Source of the DNA: Rhodospirillaceae bacterium
Lineage (GTDB): Bacteria; Pseudomonadota; Alphaproteobacteria; MPNO01; UBA2964
NCBI GenBank assembly: GCA_018660305.1
Contig: JABJKO010000002.1
Coordinates: 29,714-93,713 of the forward strand
DNA length: 64,000 bases
Direction: 5' to 3'
The notes under the pieces: model-generated
Database searches by the model: none
The model's input: only the letters and a program-made list of their open reading frames with translations
What the model was told of the DNA's origin: nothing
Translations under genes and position numbers: made by a program
Shown here: positions 37,188 through 46,692 of the stretch, piece by piece
Numbering within the stretch: position 1 is the first letter of the stretch
Layout: every line of letters starts with the position of its first letter

Positions 37188-38288
37188 CTAAACGTTGAAC
37201 CGAAACAGGATCACGTCGCCGTCTTTCATGACGTAATCGCGGCCTTCCTGGCGCATCTTGCCCGCATCCTTGGCGCCCTGTTCGCCCTTGCAGGCGATGT
37301 AATCGTCATAGGCGATGGTTTCGGCGCAAATAAAGCCGCGTTCGAAGTCCGTATGGATGGTGCCGGCGGCCTGGGCCGCCTTGGTGCCGTCGGGGATGGT
37401 CCAGGCGCGGGATTCCTTGGGGCCGGCGGTCAGGAAGGTGATCAGGCCGAGCAACTGATAGCCGGCATTTATCACCCGGGTAAGACCGGTTTCTTCGAGC
37501 CCCAGGGATTCCAGAAACTCGGCGCGCTCCGCCGGATCGCTGAGTTGCGCGACCTCGGCTTCGATGGCGGCTGAAATCACGACGGCCACGGCGCCTTCGG
37601 CTTTGGCGTGCTCCGCCACTTTTTCGGACAGCGCATTGCCGTTGGCTGCGGTATCTTCATCCACATTGCACACATACATCACCGGCTTGGCGGTGAGCAG
37701 ATGAAGCTGGCGAAACACGCTTTCCTCGTCATCCGTGCGGGATAGCGCACGGGCCGGCTTGCCCTCGCGCAGCAACTCGATGGCCCGCTCGGTCAGCGCC
37801 AGCATCACCTTGGCTTCCTTGTCGTTGCCGCGGACTTTCTTGGTCAGTGGAATGACGCGTTTCTCCAAGCTCTCCAGATCGGCCAGCATCAGCTCGGTAT
37901 CGATGGTCTCGATATCGTCGATGGGATCGATCTGGCCGGTGACATGGGTGATGTTGTCATCCTCGAAACAGCGGACCACGTGCGCGATGGCATCCACCTC
38001 GCGGATATGGGCGAGAAACTGGTTGCCGAGCCCTTCGCCCTGGCTCGCGCCTTTGACCAGACCGGCGATATCGGCGAAATCCATCTGCGTCGGCACGATG
38101 GTGGCCGAACTGGCCAGCGCCGCGATGGCATCGAGCCGCGGATCCGGGATGGCGATGCGGCCCACATTGGGCTCAATTGTGCAGAACGGATAATTTTCCG
38201 CCTGCGCCGCGATTGTGGCGGTGAGCGCGTTGAAAAGTGTCGACTTGCCCACATTCGGCAGGCCGACGATGCCACAGGTAAATCCCAT
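37188..38288 (-). CDS. ychF: redox-regulated ATPase YchF (OLA1 family)
   Basis: 366 residues. 'GIVGLPNVGKSTLFNAL' is the P-loop, 'DFADIAGLVKGASQGEGLGNQFL' switch II, and a C-terminal TGS domain ends 'VMKDGDVILFRFNV'. The G4 motif is the NxxE variant that gives ATP rather than GTP preference. A translation-associated P-loop protein. The start overlaps the pth stop by one base, the normal pth-ychF pair. Confidence 0.96.
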   Translation of the reverse strand: MGFTCGIVGLPNVGKSTLFNALTATIAAQAENYPFCTIEPNVGRIAIPDPRLDAIAALASSATIVPTQMDFADIAGLVKGASQGEGLGNQFLAHIREVDAIAHVVRCFEDDNITHVTGQIDPIDDIETIDTELMLADLESLEKRVIPLTKKVRGNDKEAKVMLALTERAIELLREGKPARALSRTDDEESVFRQLHLLTAKPVMYVCNVDEDTAANGNALSEKVAEHAKAEGAVAVVISAAIEAEVAQLSDPAERAEFLESLGLEETGLTRVINAGYQLLGLITFLTAGPKESRAWTIPDGTKAAQAAGTIHTDFERGFICAETIAYDDYIACKGEQGAKDAGKMRQEGRDYVMKDGDVILFRFNV

Positions 38289-38935
38289 TATGCCTTATCC
38301 GTATTGGTGTCGGTTTCGCCGGTCCGGTCCGACGGCGGGGCCTTCGGTTTTGCCGGCCTGGGGGGCTGGGTGAGCAGCGCCACCCGGCTCATGAAATCGG
38401 CTTCCTTGCCGGCCAGCAGCAGCGGAATGGCATCCGCCACGGAATCCAGCATTTTTTCCACCCACACCTTGTCCGCCTTGCCGAAATCCTTGAGCACATG
38501 GCCGGTGACCTTGCCCTTGTCGCCGGGATGGCCGATGCCCAGCCGGATTCGCCAGTAATCCTTCCCGATATGGGAATCGATGCTCCTCAGCCCGTTATGC
38601 CCGGCGTGGCCGCCGCCGCGCTTGGTGCGCACCTTGCCGGCCGCCAGATCAAGCTCGTCGTGGAACACGAATACATCCTCCGGCTCGAGCTTGTAGTAGC
38701 GCATGGCGCCGCCAACCGCCTGACCCGAATCATTCATATAGGTAAGCGGCTTGAGCAGGATGACTTTCTCGCCATCGATGGACCCTTCGCTGAACAGCCC
38801 ATGGGGACGTGATTTGGAGCGCGGCGTCGAGCAGCCATAGCGGCGGACGATTTCGTCCACCGCCATATAGCCGATATTGTGCCGATTGCCGGCATAGTCT
38901 TGACCTGGATTGCCCAGGCCGACCAGGAGCAGCAT
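38288..38935 (-). CDS. pth: peptidyl-tRNA hydrolase
   Basis: 215 residues. '[21 protein letters not shown]' contains the catalytic His19, and '[29 protein letters not shown]' carries the conserved Asp and Asn. A charged C-terminal tail of about 20 residues extends beyond the core. Releases peptides from prematurely dropped tRNAs. Lies between rplY and ychF in the usual order. Confidence 0.96.
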   Translation of the reverse strand: MLLLVGLGNPGQDYAGNRHNIGYMAVDEIVRRYGCSTPRSKSRPHGLFSEGSIDGEKVILLKPLTYMNDSGQAVGGAMRYYKLEPEDVFVFHDELDLAAGKVRTKRGGGHAGHNGLRSIDSHIGKDYWRIRLGIGHPGDKGKVTGHVLKDFGKADKVWVEKMLDSVADAIPLLLAGKEADFMSRVALLTQPPRPAKPKAPPSDRTGETDTNTDKA

Positions 38936-38977
38936 ATGGCCTCCGGATCCGGCGTCCCGCGTGAAAGGGTGGCCGCT

Positions 38978-39682
38978 CTAGTCGGATTTCTCTTCCGAAG
39001 CCGCGGCATCGCCGCCCTCTCCGGAATCCGTGCCTTCGCCCTCGGCGCCTTCTGCGCCCTCTTCGCCTTCTTCGCCTTCGACACCCTCGATTTCTTCTTC
39101 TTCATCGACCGGCATGATGGTCGGGGCAGCGACGGTGGCAATGGTGAAATCGCGGTCCGTAATGGTCAGTTCGACACCGCTAGGCAGGGAAAGCGTGCTG
39201 GCGTGAATGGAATCGCCGATCTCCAGACCGGTCAGATCCACCTCGAACGCATCCGGAATCTGATCGGCAGTACACAGAACCTCGATGGTGTGACGGACGA
39301 TATTGAGAACACCGCCGGATTTGATGCCGGGTGATTCCGCTTCGTTGGTGAAATGCACCGGAATTTCCACGGTGATCTTGCGGTCCGCCGAATAGCGCAG
39401 AAAATCCACATGAAGGGGCACGTCGGTGACCGGGTGCAACTGCACGTCGCGGGGCAGGACGCGGTGGGTGGTGCCGCCGACATCCAGATCGATGAGGCGA
39501 ATGAAAAACCCGCTCTTGCCGATTTCCTGTTCGAGGAGGCGACGTTGTACTGTCACCATGAGGGGCTCTTCTTTGTTGCCATAAATGACGGCCGGTATTT
39601 GGCCGTTGCGGCGTGCGGCCCGAGCGGTCCCCTTTCCACTCTGATCTCGCTGTTCCGCGGCAAGCGTTTGGACATCAGCCAT
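38978..39682 (-). CDS. rplY: 50S ribosomal protein L25 (general stress protein Ctc type)
   Basis: 234 residues, the long CTC type: an N-terminal L25 domain that binds 5S rRNA ('LAAEQRDQSGKGTARAARRNGQIPAVIYG') and a C-terminal beta domain. The end is an acidic, low-complexity tail of Glu/Gly repeats ('EGEEGEEGAEGAEGEG') over about 35 residues. First of the rplY-pth-ychF series, 120 bp after prs. Confidence 0.95.
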   Translation of the reverse strand: MADVQTLAAEQRDQSGKGTARAARRNGQIPAVIYGNKEEPLMVTVQRRLLEQEIGKSGFFIRLIDLDVGGTTHRVLPRDVQLHPVTDVPLHVDFLRYSADRKITVEIPVHFTNEAESPGIKSGGVLNIVRHTIEVLCTADQIPDAFEVDLTGLEIGDSIHASTLSLPSGVELTITDRDFTIATVAAPTIMPVDEEEEIEGVEGEEGEEGAEGAEGEGTDSGEGGDAAASEEKSD

Positions 39683-39801
39683 GCCGAATTCTCCGTATGG
39701 TTTGGGGCCCGGCGATATGCCAAGCGCGTCACTGGCGCATGCCTCCAGGGGTGCTGGTGCGCCGAAATCCCGCCAAATCGGCGGAGCGATGGGTTTTAAG
39801 C

Positions 39802-40746
39802 TTATGCGGCGGAATAGTCAAACAAACTGGAGACCGACTTCTCTTCGCTGATCCGGGCCATGGCCTCGCCAATCAGCGGCGCAATGGTGAGCTGGCGCAC
39901 ATTATGGGACACCCGAACCGCCTCGGTGCCCAGAATACTGTCCGTAATTACCAGATTCTGGATCGGAGAGGCCGCGACCCGCGACACTGCGCCGCCCGAA
40001 AGCACGCCATGGCTGATATAGGCCGACACTGACTTGGCCCCGTCATCCATCAGCGCGACAGCCGCATTGCACAGGGTGCCCGCGGAATCCACGATGTCAT
40101 CGATGATGATGCATTCCCGGCCGGCGACATCGCCGATGATATGCATGACTTCGGAAACCCCGGCGCGTTCGCGGCGCTTATCAATGATCGCGAGGTCCGT
40201 ATCGAGATGTTTGGCCAGGGCTCTGGCCCGCAGCACACCGCCCACATCGGGCGACACCATGATCAGATTGCTGACATCGTAAATCTGCTCGATATCGCGC
40301 AGAAAAACCGGCGCGGTATAGAGGTTGTCCAGCGGAATATCGAAAAACCCCTGGATCTGACCGGCATGCAGATCAAGGGTAAGGACTCGGTTGGCACCCG
40401 CCTCGGTGATCAGATTTGCGACCAGCTTGGCGGAGATGGGCGTCCGGGGCCCGGATTTCCGATCCTGCCGCGCATAGCCGAAATAGGGCATGACGGCGGT
40501 GATCCGGCGCGCCGATCCGCGGCGCAGCGCATCGATACAGACCAGCAGCTCCATCAGATTGTCGTTTGCCGGATAGGAGGTGGATTGAATGACGAAAACA
40601 TCCTCACCGCGGACATTTTCGTCGATCTCCACGAAGCACTCCATATCGGAGAACCGGCGAACGCTGGCATTGCACAAGGACAGGTTGGAGTAGGCGGCAA
40701 TCGCCTCTGCGAGAGGTCGGTTGCTATTGCCGGCAACGATTTTCAT
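39802..40746 (-). CDS. prs: ribose-phosphate pyrophosphokinase
   Basis: 314 residues, full-length. '[10 protein letters not shown]' (flexible loop and ATP contact), '[17 protein letters not shown]' and the PRPP-binding loop '[18 protein letters not shown]' identify it. Makes PRPP for nucleotides, histidine and tryptophan. The start is ATG at 40746 with GGGAAG close upstream. The gene lies downstream of the lipoprotein gene on the same strand. Confidence 0.96.
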   Translation of the reverse strand: MKIVAGNSNRPLAEAIAAYSNLSLCNASVRRFSDMECFVEIDENVRGEDVFVIQSTSYPANDNLMELLVCIDALRRGSARRITAVMPYFGYARQDRKSGPRTPISAKLVANLITEAGANRVLTLDLHAGQIQGFFDIPLDNLYTAPVFLRDIEQIYDVSNLIMVSPDVGGVLRARALAKHLDTDLAIIDKRRERAGVSEVMHIIGDVAGRECIIIDDIVDSAGTLCNAAVALMDDGAKSVSAYISHGVLSGGAVSRVAASPIQNLVITDSILGTEAVRVSHNVRQLTIAPLIGEAMARISEEKSVSSLFDYSAA

Positions 40747-40853
40747 TTAGGTGGCTTCCCTTTCACCGCCAACCCCCGAAGACGGTAATAAGAATTTCCG
40801 AAAGCGGGCGCAATGTATCAGAGGAGTCGATTCTCTGTAAATGTCATAGGGGT

Positions 40854-41765
40854 CTATTTGCCAAATTTTGCGCGCTTTTTGAGCGCATCGGGCGGCAGGC
40901 GGTGGATCAGGTCGCCAACCCCGCCGGCGGCATTGTCGGTGATCACGCCGGCCAGCGCTTTCCAGCCCGATTTGAGGGTGCCGGGTGTCACCGTGTTGCG
41001 TTGGGTCAGCTTGCCAAGTTCTTTCCCGCCCTGATCGAATACCGACCATACGATCTCAACCGGTCGTGGAACACTTGTCTCGGGGCCCAGCTTCAGTTGG
41101 CCCGCGATGATCAGCTTGGCGCCGGTTGGTTTTGGCGTAATGGTGAAATTCCGGCGCTTGAGGGCGGACGACATGGCGCGCCTGAAGGACAGGCTGTCGT
41201 TGGGTGATACCCCGTCCATCGACCCCACGTGGAGCGCGATCGTCCCGCCGCTGCTTGCATCGCCGATGGTTTGGCGCACCAGGGTGGCCATGGGCTTGCC
41301 GGAATCGGTGGCCAGCCGCTTCATGGTCGCCGGATCGCCATCGCGCCATGCCTTGGTCGACACGGTCCGTAGCACCGTCCGCGTTCCCAGCAGCGTGCCG
41401 TCCGGAGCGAAGAGATCCCAGATGATGGACACGTTCGTCCGCTGAGGACCCGCTGTCTGAACCGAGGCCGTACCCTGAATAAATTTGCTGCGCGGGTTGC
41501 TGCTGCCCGGGCCTGCCAGGATATCGCGGGCGACCAGCGCATCGGCAAACGCCTGCGAAAGTGCGACAGACTTTGTCTTTGTCATACCGGAGATTGACAG
41601 GATGGTGATGCCGCCGAACTCCGAGGTGGGGGCGGCCGCGGGATTGACCGCTTTTTCCTCATGGGCAAAGGGCTGCGGTAAAGGCTGGCAGGCAGCGCTC
41701 AACAGGGCCACCAGCGACGCCAATAATGCGAAAGCTATGGGGTGACGGTGGTTAGAGCAGGACAC
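40854..41765 (-). CDS. putative lipoprotein of unknown function
   Basis: 303 residues from a GTG at 41765 (a TTG at 41783 is also possible). The N-terminus has a short polar part, a hydrophobic stretch and the lipobox LSAAC-Q, so the protein is predicted to be lipidated by Lgt, whose gene lies upstream in the same string. The body contains two similar halves ('ALSQAFADALVARDI...', 'SLSFRRAMSSALKRRNFTIT...') resembling a duplicated alpha/beta unit that recurs in outer-membrane biogenesis lipoproteins. Family not recognised. The neighbouring 22-residue frame overlaps its start. Confidence 0.65.
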   Translation of the reverse strand: MSCSNHRHPIAFALLASLVALLSAACQPLPQPFAHEEKAVNPAAAPTSEFGGITILSISGMTKTKSVALSQAFADALVARDILAGPGSSNPRSKFIQGTASVQTAGPQRTNVSIIWDLFAPDGTLLGTRTVLRTVSTKAWRDGDPATMKRLATDSGKPMATLVRQTIGDASSGGTIALHVGSMDGVSPNDSLSFRRAMSSALKRRNFTITPKPTGAKLIIAGQLKLGPETSVPRPVEIVWSVFDQGGKELGKLTQRNTVTPGTLKSGWKALAGVITDNAAGGVGDLIHRLPPDALKKRAKFGK

Positions 41766-41820
41766 AACTCGCCACCAGGCCAATAAGACAGAAAATAACG
41801 AACAGGATCAAATGCGGCAT
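41752..41820 (-). CDS. possible 22-residue hydrophobic peptide
   Basis: ATG at 41820, stop TAA at 41752-41754. The product, MPHLILFVIFCLIGLVASCVLL, is almost wholly hydrophobic and could be a single-helix membrane peptide. It fits exactly into the space between the pgeF stop and the lipoprotein start and overlaps the latter in another frame, which would allow translational coupling. The ribosome site (GGAA, nine bases ahead) is weak. Confidence 0.3.
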   Translation of the reverse strand: MPHLILFVIFCLIGLVASCVLL

Positions 41821-41825
41821 GGATG

Positions 41826-42644
41826 TTATTCCGCGAGAACAATGGCCGACAGGCCGCGCCCGAAATCCGGCTCGCCGGTCAGCGTTGAGCGGCGGTAGCT
41901 GAACAGCCGCCCCTCCTCGGCGCAATTATCCAGACCGACCCAGTGCGGCTCCGCGATGCCCTCGTGTCTCAGCCGGTCCAGCACATAACCCGCCAGATCG
42001 AACCGGTAGCGGCCTTCCTCATCCGCCACGAAATGCGCTCCGTTGGCGGTATCCGCCGCGACGAACGCCGCCTGAAATTCCGGCCCCACCTGATAGGAGG
42101 CTTGTGCGATACAGGGTCCGATCACGGCCGCAATCCGGTCGCGTCTCGCGCCCAGTTTTTCCATGGTGGCAATTGTTTCACCGGTAACGCCATCGAGGGC
42201 GCCGCGCCAGCCCGCATGGCAGGCGCCGATCACCCCCGCCTCACCGTCGGCAAACAGAACCGGGGCGCAATCCGCTGTCAGAATCCCGAGAGCAATGCCC
42301 GGCCTCGCGGTGACCATGCCGTCGGCTTTCGGGGCATTGGTTCTCTCCCATGGTGCCTCGACGATCACCACGTCCGCGCTGTGGATCTGATAGGGAGTGA
42401 TCAGGCATGCCGCATCGACACCCAGGGCTTGCGCCGCCCGCCGCCGGTTTTCCGTGACATGATCGGGGTTGTCGTCAGATCCAAACCCGCAATTGAGGGT
42501 CTTATAAAGCCCGTCGCTCACGCCACCCTCGCGGGTGAAAAACCCGTGGCGCAGGGTGGCGCTGCCCGACAGGTTTGGGGCGTGGATTGCCGGAAGCGGG
42601 GAGCTAAGGGTCGGGTTCACGTTCTGATTTTCCTCGTCAACCAT
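41826..42644 (-). CDS. pgeF: PgeF family laccase-like / peptidoglycan editing factor (YfiH, polyphenol oxidase)
   Basis: 272 residues from the ATG at 42644; the open frame reaches 42965 but overlaps the methyltransferase gene. The YfiH core is clear: 'HGFFTREGGVSDGLYKTLNCG', 'PYQIHSADV', 'LTADCAPVLFAD' and the metal-binding 'ACHAGWRGALDGV'. Proteins of this family remove L-Ser from wrongly built peptidoglycan precursors in E. coli and show purine nucleoside or laccase-like activity elsewhere. In this string it follows midA and lgt, a frequent alphaproteobacterial order. Confidence 0.9.
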   Translation of the reverse strand: MVDEENQNVNPTLSSPLPAIHAPNLSGSATLRHGFFTREGGVSDGLYKTLNCGFGSDDNPDHVTENRRRAAQALGVDAACLITPYQIHSADVVIVEAPWERTNAPKADGMVTARPGIALGILTADCAPVLFADGEAGVIGACHAGWRGALDGVTGETIATMEKLGARRDRIAAVIGPCIAQASYQVGPEFQAAFVAADTANGAHFVADEEGRYRFDLAGYVLDRLRHEGIAEPHWVGLDNCAEEGRLFSYRRSTLTGEPDFGRGLSAIVLAE

Positions 42645-42649
42645 ATGGT

Positions 42650-43744
42650 CTATTGCGCCAGGGAATCGAAGCCGGCCGGGAGTCCGACCGTCTGGTTTGT
42701 CAGCGCCATCACCTTGAACAGCATGCCCATACTGTCGGCCCCTATCAAGCGGCGGCAGCCGCTTCGTAGCAGGCTTGCTGTATCCTGATCGGCGTTGGCG
42801 GCCAGTTGATCGGTCCGGGCCTCGATTCCAAGCGCGGTGAGAAAGGCGCCTTGAGGGATCGGTCCGACTATGCGGGCGCCGCTCCGCCCGGCGCGGGATG
42901 CCAGCGCGGCAAAATCCACATGCGCCGTCAGATCGGAATCGCCGGGATCGGTCAGGACGCCGCAAGATTTGTGGTTGCGGACGGCCTGCAGGGTTTCGCC
43001 GGCACCGCTTCGACCATGACCGTAATCGATGATCAGCGTCGCTATGCCATCATCGGCCATGCGCTGGCCTAGTGTCGTGGCCAGCGTTAATCCGGCCGGA
43101 CAGGTTTCGAACAGGCTCCCCACCGGGGCGGCATCCACCGCCACCGGAAAGTCAGGGCCTTTAAAATTGATCGCGTCACCGGTGACATAGCAAAGGCTGT
43201 CGTCCGCCGGATCTATACCGACGCACCGTATGCGCCATCCCGTATCCGTCCGTTCATATTGATCGATGGGCAGGGCGTCGAAGAATTCGTTGGCGATAAT
43301 TAAAGAGGGACCGTTTGGTACGGGCTCAAGGGTATCGTGCCACGTTACATTGTGGCCGGTGAGGGCGGTCTCCTGGCAGGCCCGCAACGCCGGGCTGGTT
43401 TCCACCAGATGGATGTCGCAGGCATCAATGAAGGCCGGAACGGTTCTGGCGGCGCGCAGCACATCCGCCATCAGCGTGCCGCGGCCCGGTCCCAGCTCCA
43501 CCAGCTTGACCGCTGCCGGGGCGCCGGCCTGCTGCCAGCCTATGGCGCACCACAGCCCGATGAGTTCGCCAAAGACCTGACTGATTTCCGGCGCCGTGAT
43601 GAAATCGCCATTGGCGCCCAGCGGGTCGGATTTGCGGTAATAGCCGTGGTCGGGATCACCCAGTGCGATAGCCATGAAGTCGGATACGGGGACCGGCCCC
43701 TCGCATTTGATGCGCCCGCGCAGCAATGCCTCGAGCGGTGTCAC
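42650..43744 (-). CDS. SAM-dependent methyltransferase, MidA/NDUFAF7 family
   Basis: 364 residues. 'GDFITAPEISQVFGELIGLW' and the SAM loop 'VELGPGRGTLMADVLRA' are the family hallmarks; 'IIANEFFDALPIDQY' follows. The mitochondrial relative NDUFAF7 methylates an arginine of complex I; the bacterial role is not settled. Encoded with a 4-base ATGA overlap after lgt and upstream of pgeF. Confidence 0.93.
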   Translation of the reverse strand: MTPLEALLRGRIKCEGPVPVSDFMAIALGDPDHGYYRKSDPLGANGDFITAPEISQVFGELIGLWCAIGWQQAGAPAAVKLVELGPGRGTLMADVLRAARTVPAFIDACDIHLVETSPALRACQETALTGHNVTWHDTLEPVPNGPSLIIANEFFDALPIDQYERTDTGWRIRCVGIDPADDSLCYVTGDAINFKGPDFPVAVDAAPVGSLFETCPAGLTLATTLGQRMADDGIATLIIDYGHGRSGAGETLQAVRNHKSCGVLTDPGDSDLTAHVDFAALASRAGRSGARIVGPIPQGAFLTALGIEARTDQLAANADQDTASLLRSGCRRLIGADSMGMLFKVMALTNQTVGLPAGFDSLAQ

Positions 43745-44532
43745 GACCGCCGGGTCGCGCGCAGGATAAGCCAGAATCCGAAGGCCGCCAGCGGTAGCGA
43801 CAGGAGTTGACCCATGGTCGCGATACCATAGAGCGTGCCGAGATGGGCGTCGGGTTCGCGCACATACTCCACCATAAACCGGGCAATGGCATAGCCCGCC
43901 AGGAACGTGCCGGTGACCAGCCCTGGCCGCTTGAGACCCTGATAACCGAAAATAATCGCCGCGATCACGGCAAACAGGAGGAGGCCTTCCAGGCCCGCTT
44001 CGTACAGTTGGCTGGGATGTCGCGGGTTGGGGCCGCCATGGGGAAACACCATGGCCCAGGGGACATCGCTGGCCCGGCCGAACAACTCGCCATTGATGAA
44101 ATTCGCCAGCCGCCCAAAGAACAGCCCGATGGGCACCGCGGCGGTAATGATATCGGCGAAGGCGAGGAAGGCGAGCTTTTGCCGCCGGCTATACCACCAG
44201 ATCGCCAGCACGACGCCAATGGTGCCGCCATGAAAGGACATGCCGCCTTTCCACATGGCGACAATCTCCATCGGGTTGTCGATAAAATAGCCCGGCTTGT
44301 AGAAAAGGACGTAGCCCAACCGTCCGCCCAGAATGATTCCCAATGTCGCCCACAGGATGAAATCGTCCACATGGGACCGGTCCACGCCGCCGTCCGTTCT
44401 GTCTGCAAGACGCATGCCATAACGCCACCCCAGGAGAATGCCCGCCACATAGGCCAGGGAGTACCAGCGAATGGCGAGAGGGCCGATCTCAAGGGCGATG
44501 GGGTCGATGGCCGGAAAAGCGATGGCGTACAT
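43741..44532 (-). CDS. lgt: prolipoprotein diacylglyceryl transferase
   Basis: 263 residues, seven membrane helices. 'GIILGGRLGYVLFYKPGYF' and the Lgt signature 'GRLANFINGELFGR' are present, with 'SFHGGTIGVVLAIW' ahead of them and the C-terminal 'RFMVEYVREPDAHLG'. It attaches the diacylglyceryl group to the lipobox Cys of lipoproteins such as the one encoded at 40854-41765. Inner membrane. Confidence 0.96.
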   Translation of the reverse strand: MYAIAFPAIDPIALEIGPLAIRWYSLAYVAGILLGWRYGMRLADRTDGGVDRSHVDDFILWATLGIILGGRLGYVLFYKPGYFIDNPMEIVAMWKGGMSFHGGTIGVVLAIWWYSRRQKLAFLAFADIITAAVPIGLFFGRLANFINGELFGRASDVPWAMVFPHGGPNPRHPSQLYEAGLEGLLLFAVIAAIIFGYQGLKRPGLVTGTFLAGYAIARFMVEYVREPDAHLGTLYGIATMGQLLSLPLAAFGFWLILRATRRS

Positions 44533-44575
44533 CAGGGATCCGTCTGGTCAAATTCGAAATATGGGCTCGAACGGC

Positions 44576-45568
44576 CTACAGATAAGGGTCGTCCTTGCGT
44601 AAAAAATCGCGCACGTATTTTGTGACGCCGGATTCCAGACCGGTAAAGGCCGCCTTGTAGCCAGCGGCGCGCAGCCGGTCCATGCGGGCCTCGGTGAAAT
44701 ATTGATATTTGTCACGGATGGCGAGCGGCGTGTCGACGAATTTGATCTCTTCGTCGCGGCCGAGGGCCTTGAACAGGGACCGGGCGAGATCGGCAAAGCT
44801 TCGCGCCTTGCCTGTCCCCAGGTTAAACAGCCCGCTGACCTGCGGGTTTTCCTTCAGCCAGACCATGACGTCGACGCAATCTCCCACCCACACAAAATCC
44901 CGCATCTGGCCGCCATCTTCATAATCGGGATGGTGCGAGCGGAACAGTACGGCACTCCCGCCACCCGATACTTCGCGGAAGTTCTTCAGGACCACGCTGA
45001 TCTGGCCGCCCTTGTGGTACTCGTTGGGACCATAGACGTTGAAGAATTTTAGTCCGGCCCATTGCGGCGGTCGGGGCGCCGAGGGACGGGTCTCGATCTG
45101 CCGTGCGACCCAGCGGTCGAACAGATGTTTGCTCCAGCCATAGGCGTTCAGCGGCTGCAGGGTGGCCAGCGCTTTTCGGTTCCCCTTGTCGTCAAATCCG
45201 GCGTTGCCATCGCCGTAAGTCGCTGCCGAGGACGCGTAGATCAGCGGGATGCGGTGTTGCGCGCACTGCGCCCAGAGGTCTTTCGACAGGCGGAAATTAT
45301 TTTCGACGATCAGATCGGCGTCGGTTTCCGTGGTCGCCGATATGGCGCCGAGATGAAAAACCGCGTCGATGCGTGTTCCGTTGGCGGCTATAAATGAAAA
45401 AATTTCTTCGGGCGGGATCAGATCGGCGAGGTCCCGTTTGGCAATGTTGCGCCATTTCTCGTCGGCGCCCAGACGGTCGCAGACGATGATATCCGTCTCG
45501 CCACGGGCCTCCAGGCCAGCAACCAGGTTCGAACCGATAAAGCCTGCCCCGCCGGTGACCAGGATCAT
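44576..45568 (-). CDS. hldD: ADP-L-glycero-D-manno-heptose 6-epimerase
   Basis: 330 residues. 'VTGGAGFIGSNLVAGLE' is the NADP site; 'IYASSAATYGDG' and 'YGWSKHLFDRWV' carry the catalytic Ser/Tyr/Lys region; 'LKFFNVYGPNEYHKGGQISVVLK' is typical of HldD. It makes the heptose nucleotide used in the lipopolysaccharide inner core. Forms the start of a run with lgt, though a 43-bp gap separates them. The product is cytoplasmic. Confidence 0.95.
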   Translation of the reverse strand: MILVTGGAGFIGSNLVAGLEARGETDIIVCDRLGADEKWRNIAKRDLADLIPPEEIFSFIAANGTRIDAVFHLGAISATTETDADLIVENNFRLSKDLWAQCAQHRIPLIYASSAATYGDGNAGFDDKGNRKALATLQPLNAYGWSKHLFDRWVARQIETRPSAPRPPQWAGLKFFNVYGPNEYHKGGQISVVLKNFREVSGGGSAVLFRSHHPDYEDGGQMRDFVWVGDCVDVMVWLKENPQVSGLFNLGTGKARSFADLARSLFKALGRDEEIKFVDTPLAIRDKYQYFTEARMDRLRAAGYKAAFTGLESGVTKYVRDFLRKDDPYL

Positions 45569-45702
45569 GATGCAGCCTTCATAAACGACATGACGCGCCC
45601 CCTTATAGGCAGCGCGTCATCACGCATCAAGCGTATGTATCGGGTCCCGGCGCGGATCGATGCGGATCCGGATTGCGGCAATGGCGATGGTTCAGGAATG
45701 AA

Positions 45703-45897
45703 TCACTGAGCCGGCTCGTAGCGGTTCGTTTCGAAAAGGACCGCTTCGGAGATAATCTTAGAGCTGGTGGGGTCGTTCACATTGACGATCACCACATGTT
45801 TAGGCGCTTTGTCCAATAACGTGACGCGCTGAACTTCCCACACGAATCCCGTATCGGATTTAAATCGCTGACCTGGCTGGACGTCCCTATGGCGCAT
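45703..45897 (-). CDS. small conserved hypothetical protein
   Basis: 64 residues, MRHRDVQPGQ..., soluble, beta-rich with 'FVWEVQRV' and 'HVVIVNVNDP'. The pattern resembles a small SH3- or double-psi-type barrel. A TTAA-N7-TTAA box lies 46-60 bp upstream of the start, so cell-cycle regulation by CtrA is possible. Function unknown. It is on the same strand as hldD but 134 bp away. Confidence 0.65.
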   Translation of the reverse strand: MRHRDVQPGQRFKSDTGFVWEVQRVTLLDKAPKHVVIVNVNDPTSSKIISEAVLFETNRYEPAQ

Positions 45898-45942
45898 TTT
45901 GGCACTCCCTAATGGTGACCCCCAAAGAAACCATCCGCGTGG

Positions 45943-45957
45943 TTAACAAGCCGTTAA
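45943..45957 (-). promoter_or_regulatory. candidate CtrA binding site (TTAA-N7-TTAA)
   Basis: Exact match to the CtrA full-site consensus TTAA-N7-TTAA, embedded in an interrupted palindrome (GTGGTTAA...TTAAACCAC). It lies between the divergent 64-residue protein gene and ubiK. CtrA sites are a hallmark of alphaproteobacterial cell-cycle control; one site alone in intergenic DNA is suggestive, not proof. Confidence 0.45.
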
Positions 45958-46139
45958 ACCACCCATTTGGAGGTAGGGCCGGCAGGAGGCATGGGTTATC
46001 TCCGCTTAAATCGGGGCAGGACGGTCCCCTATAGCTAACGTCACCCGTTCCCCATTGCTTGTCGGCGGGGGGTGAGAGAGACATACTGTTGGGGCACGGT
46101 AAATTTCGAGCGCGTGAACCAAAAACAGAGTCAAAGATC

Positions 46140-46451
46140 ATGCAAACACGGAACAGATTGTTCGATGACGCGGCCCGGCTTGCAGGTGGTGCGGCCGGGA
46201 CGCTCGCCGGTATTCGGCGCGAAGTGGAAGCGCTGGTCCGCCAGCAAATGGAGCGGGTGCTCAGCTCGATGGATTTCGTGACCCGTGATGAGTTCGAGGC
46301 GGTCAGGGCGATGGCCATAAAGGCCCGTTCCGAACAGGAAGAACTGGCTGCCCGCCTCGCCGAACTCGAGGGAAAGACCGCCAAACCAAAGCGGGCGGCC
46401 GCACCGCGCAAGTCCACCGCTGGAGGCAAAAAAGCAGACGGCGACGGGTAA
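46140..46451 (+). CDS. ubiK: UbiK-like accessory factor (BMFP domain, YqiC)
   Basis: 103 residues from the ATG at 46140; an earlier start codon at 46059 lacks similarity. The core 'DDAARLAGGAAGTLAGIRREVEALVRQQMERVLSSMDFVTRDEF' followed by a coiled coil 'RSEQEELAARLAELEG' is the membrane-fusogenic UbiK family pattern, needed for efficient aerobic ubiquinone synthesis in some proteobacteria. The tail is rich in Lys/Ala. Trimeric coiled coil expected. Confidence 0.85.
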   Translation: MQTRNRLFDDAARLAGGAAGTLAGIRREVEALVRQQMERVLSSMDFVTRDEFEAVRAMAIKARSEQEELAARLAELEGKTAKPKRAAAPRKSTAGGKKADGDG

Positions 46452-46692
46452 CCGATCGCGCATCCGTCATTCGTCTTTAATCCGGGTGTCGCCCGGCAGG
46501 CCCTTACTTTTCCACATAAGAATCGGTCCGAATCACACATTGTGCTTGCGCTCTGACTCGCCTTTTGGCACCCTAAATATTGTGTTCCATCCCGGTTGAA
46601 ACACAAAATGTACTTAAGTCGGTTCAATTTTGGGGTGGAGAACGGGGTTCTGGCGTGCCGCTGAATAGTGCGGCAATCAAAGGGGGCAATTT

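Noticed and set aside
46550..46590. Sigma-54 promoter-like TGGCAC-N-TTG
   Set aside because: The spacing between the two parts is 8 bases instead of 5, so it does not match the -24/-12 pattern.
45887..46627. 246-residue open frame on the minus strand
   Set aside because: It covers ubiK in antisense, consists largely of Ser/Ala runs, and lacks an RBS; the plus-strand UbiK call is better supported.
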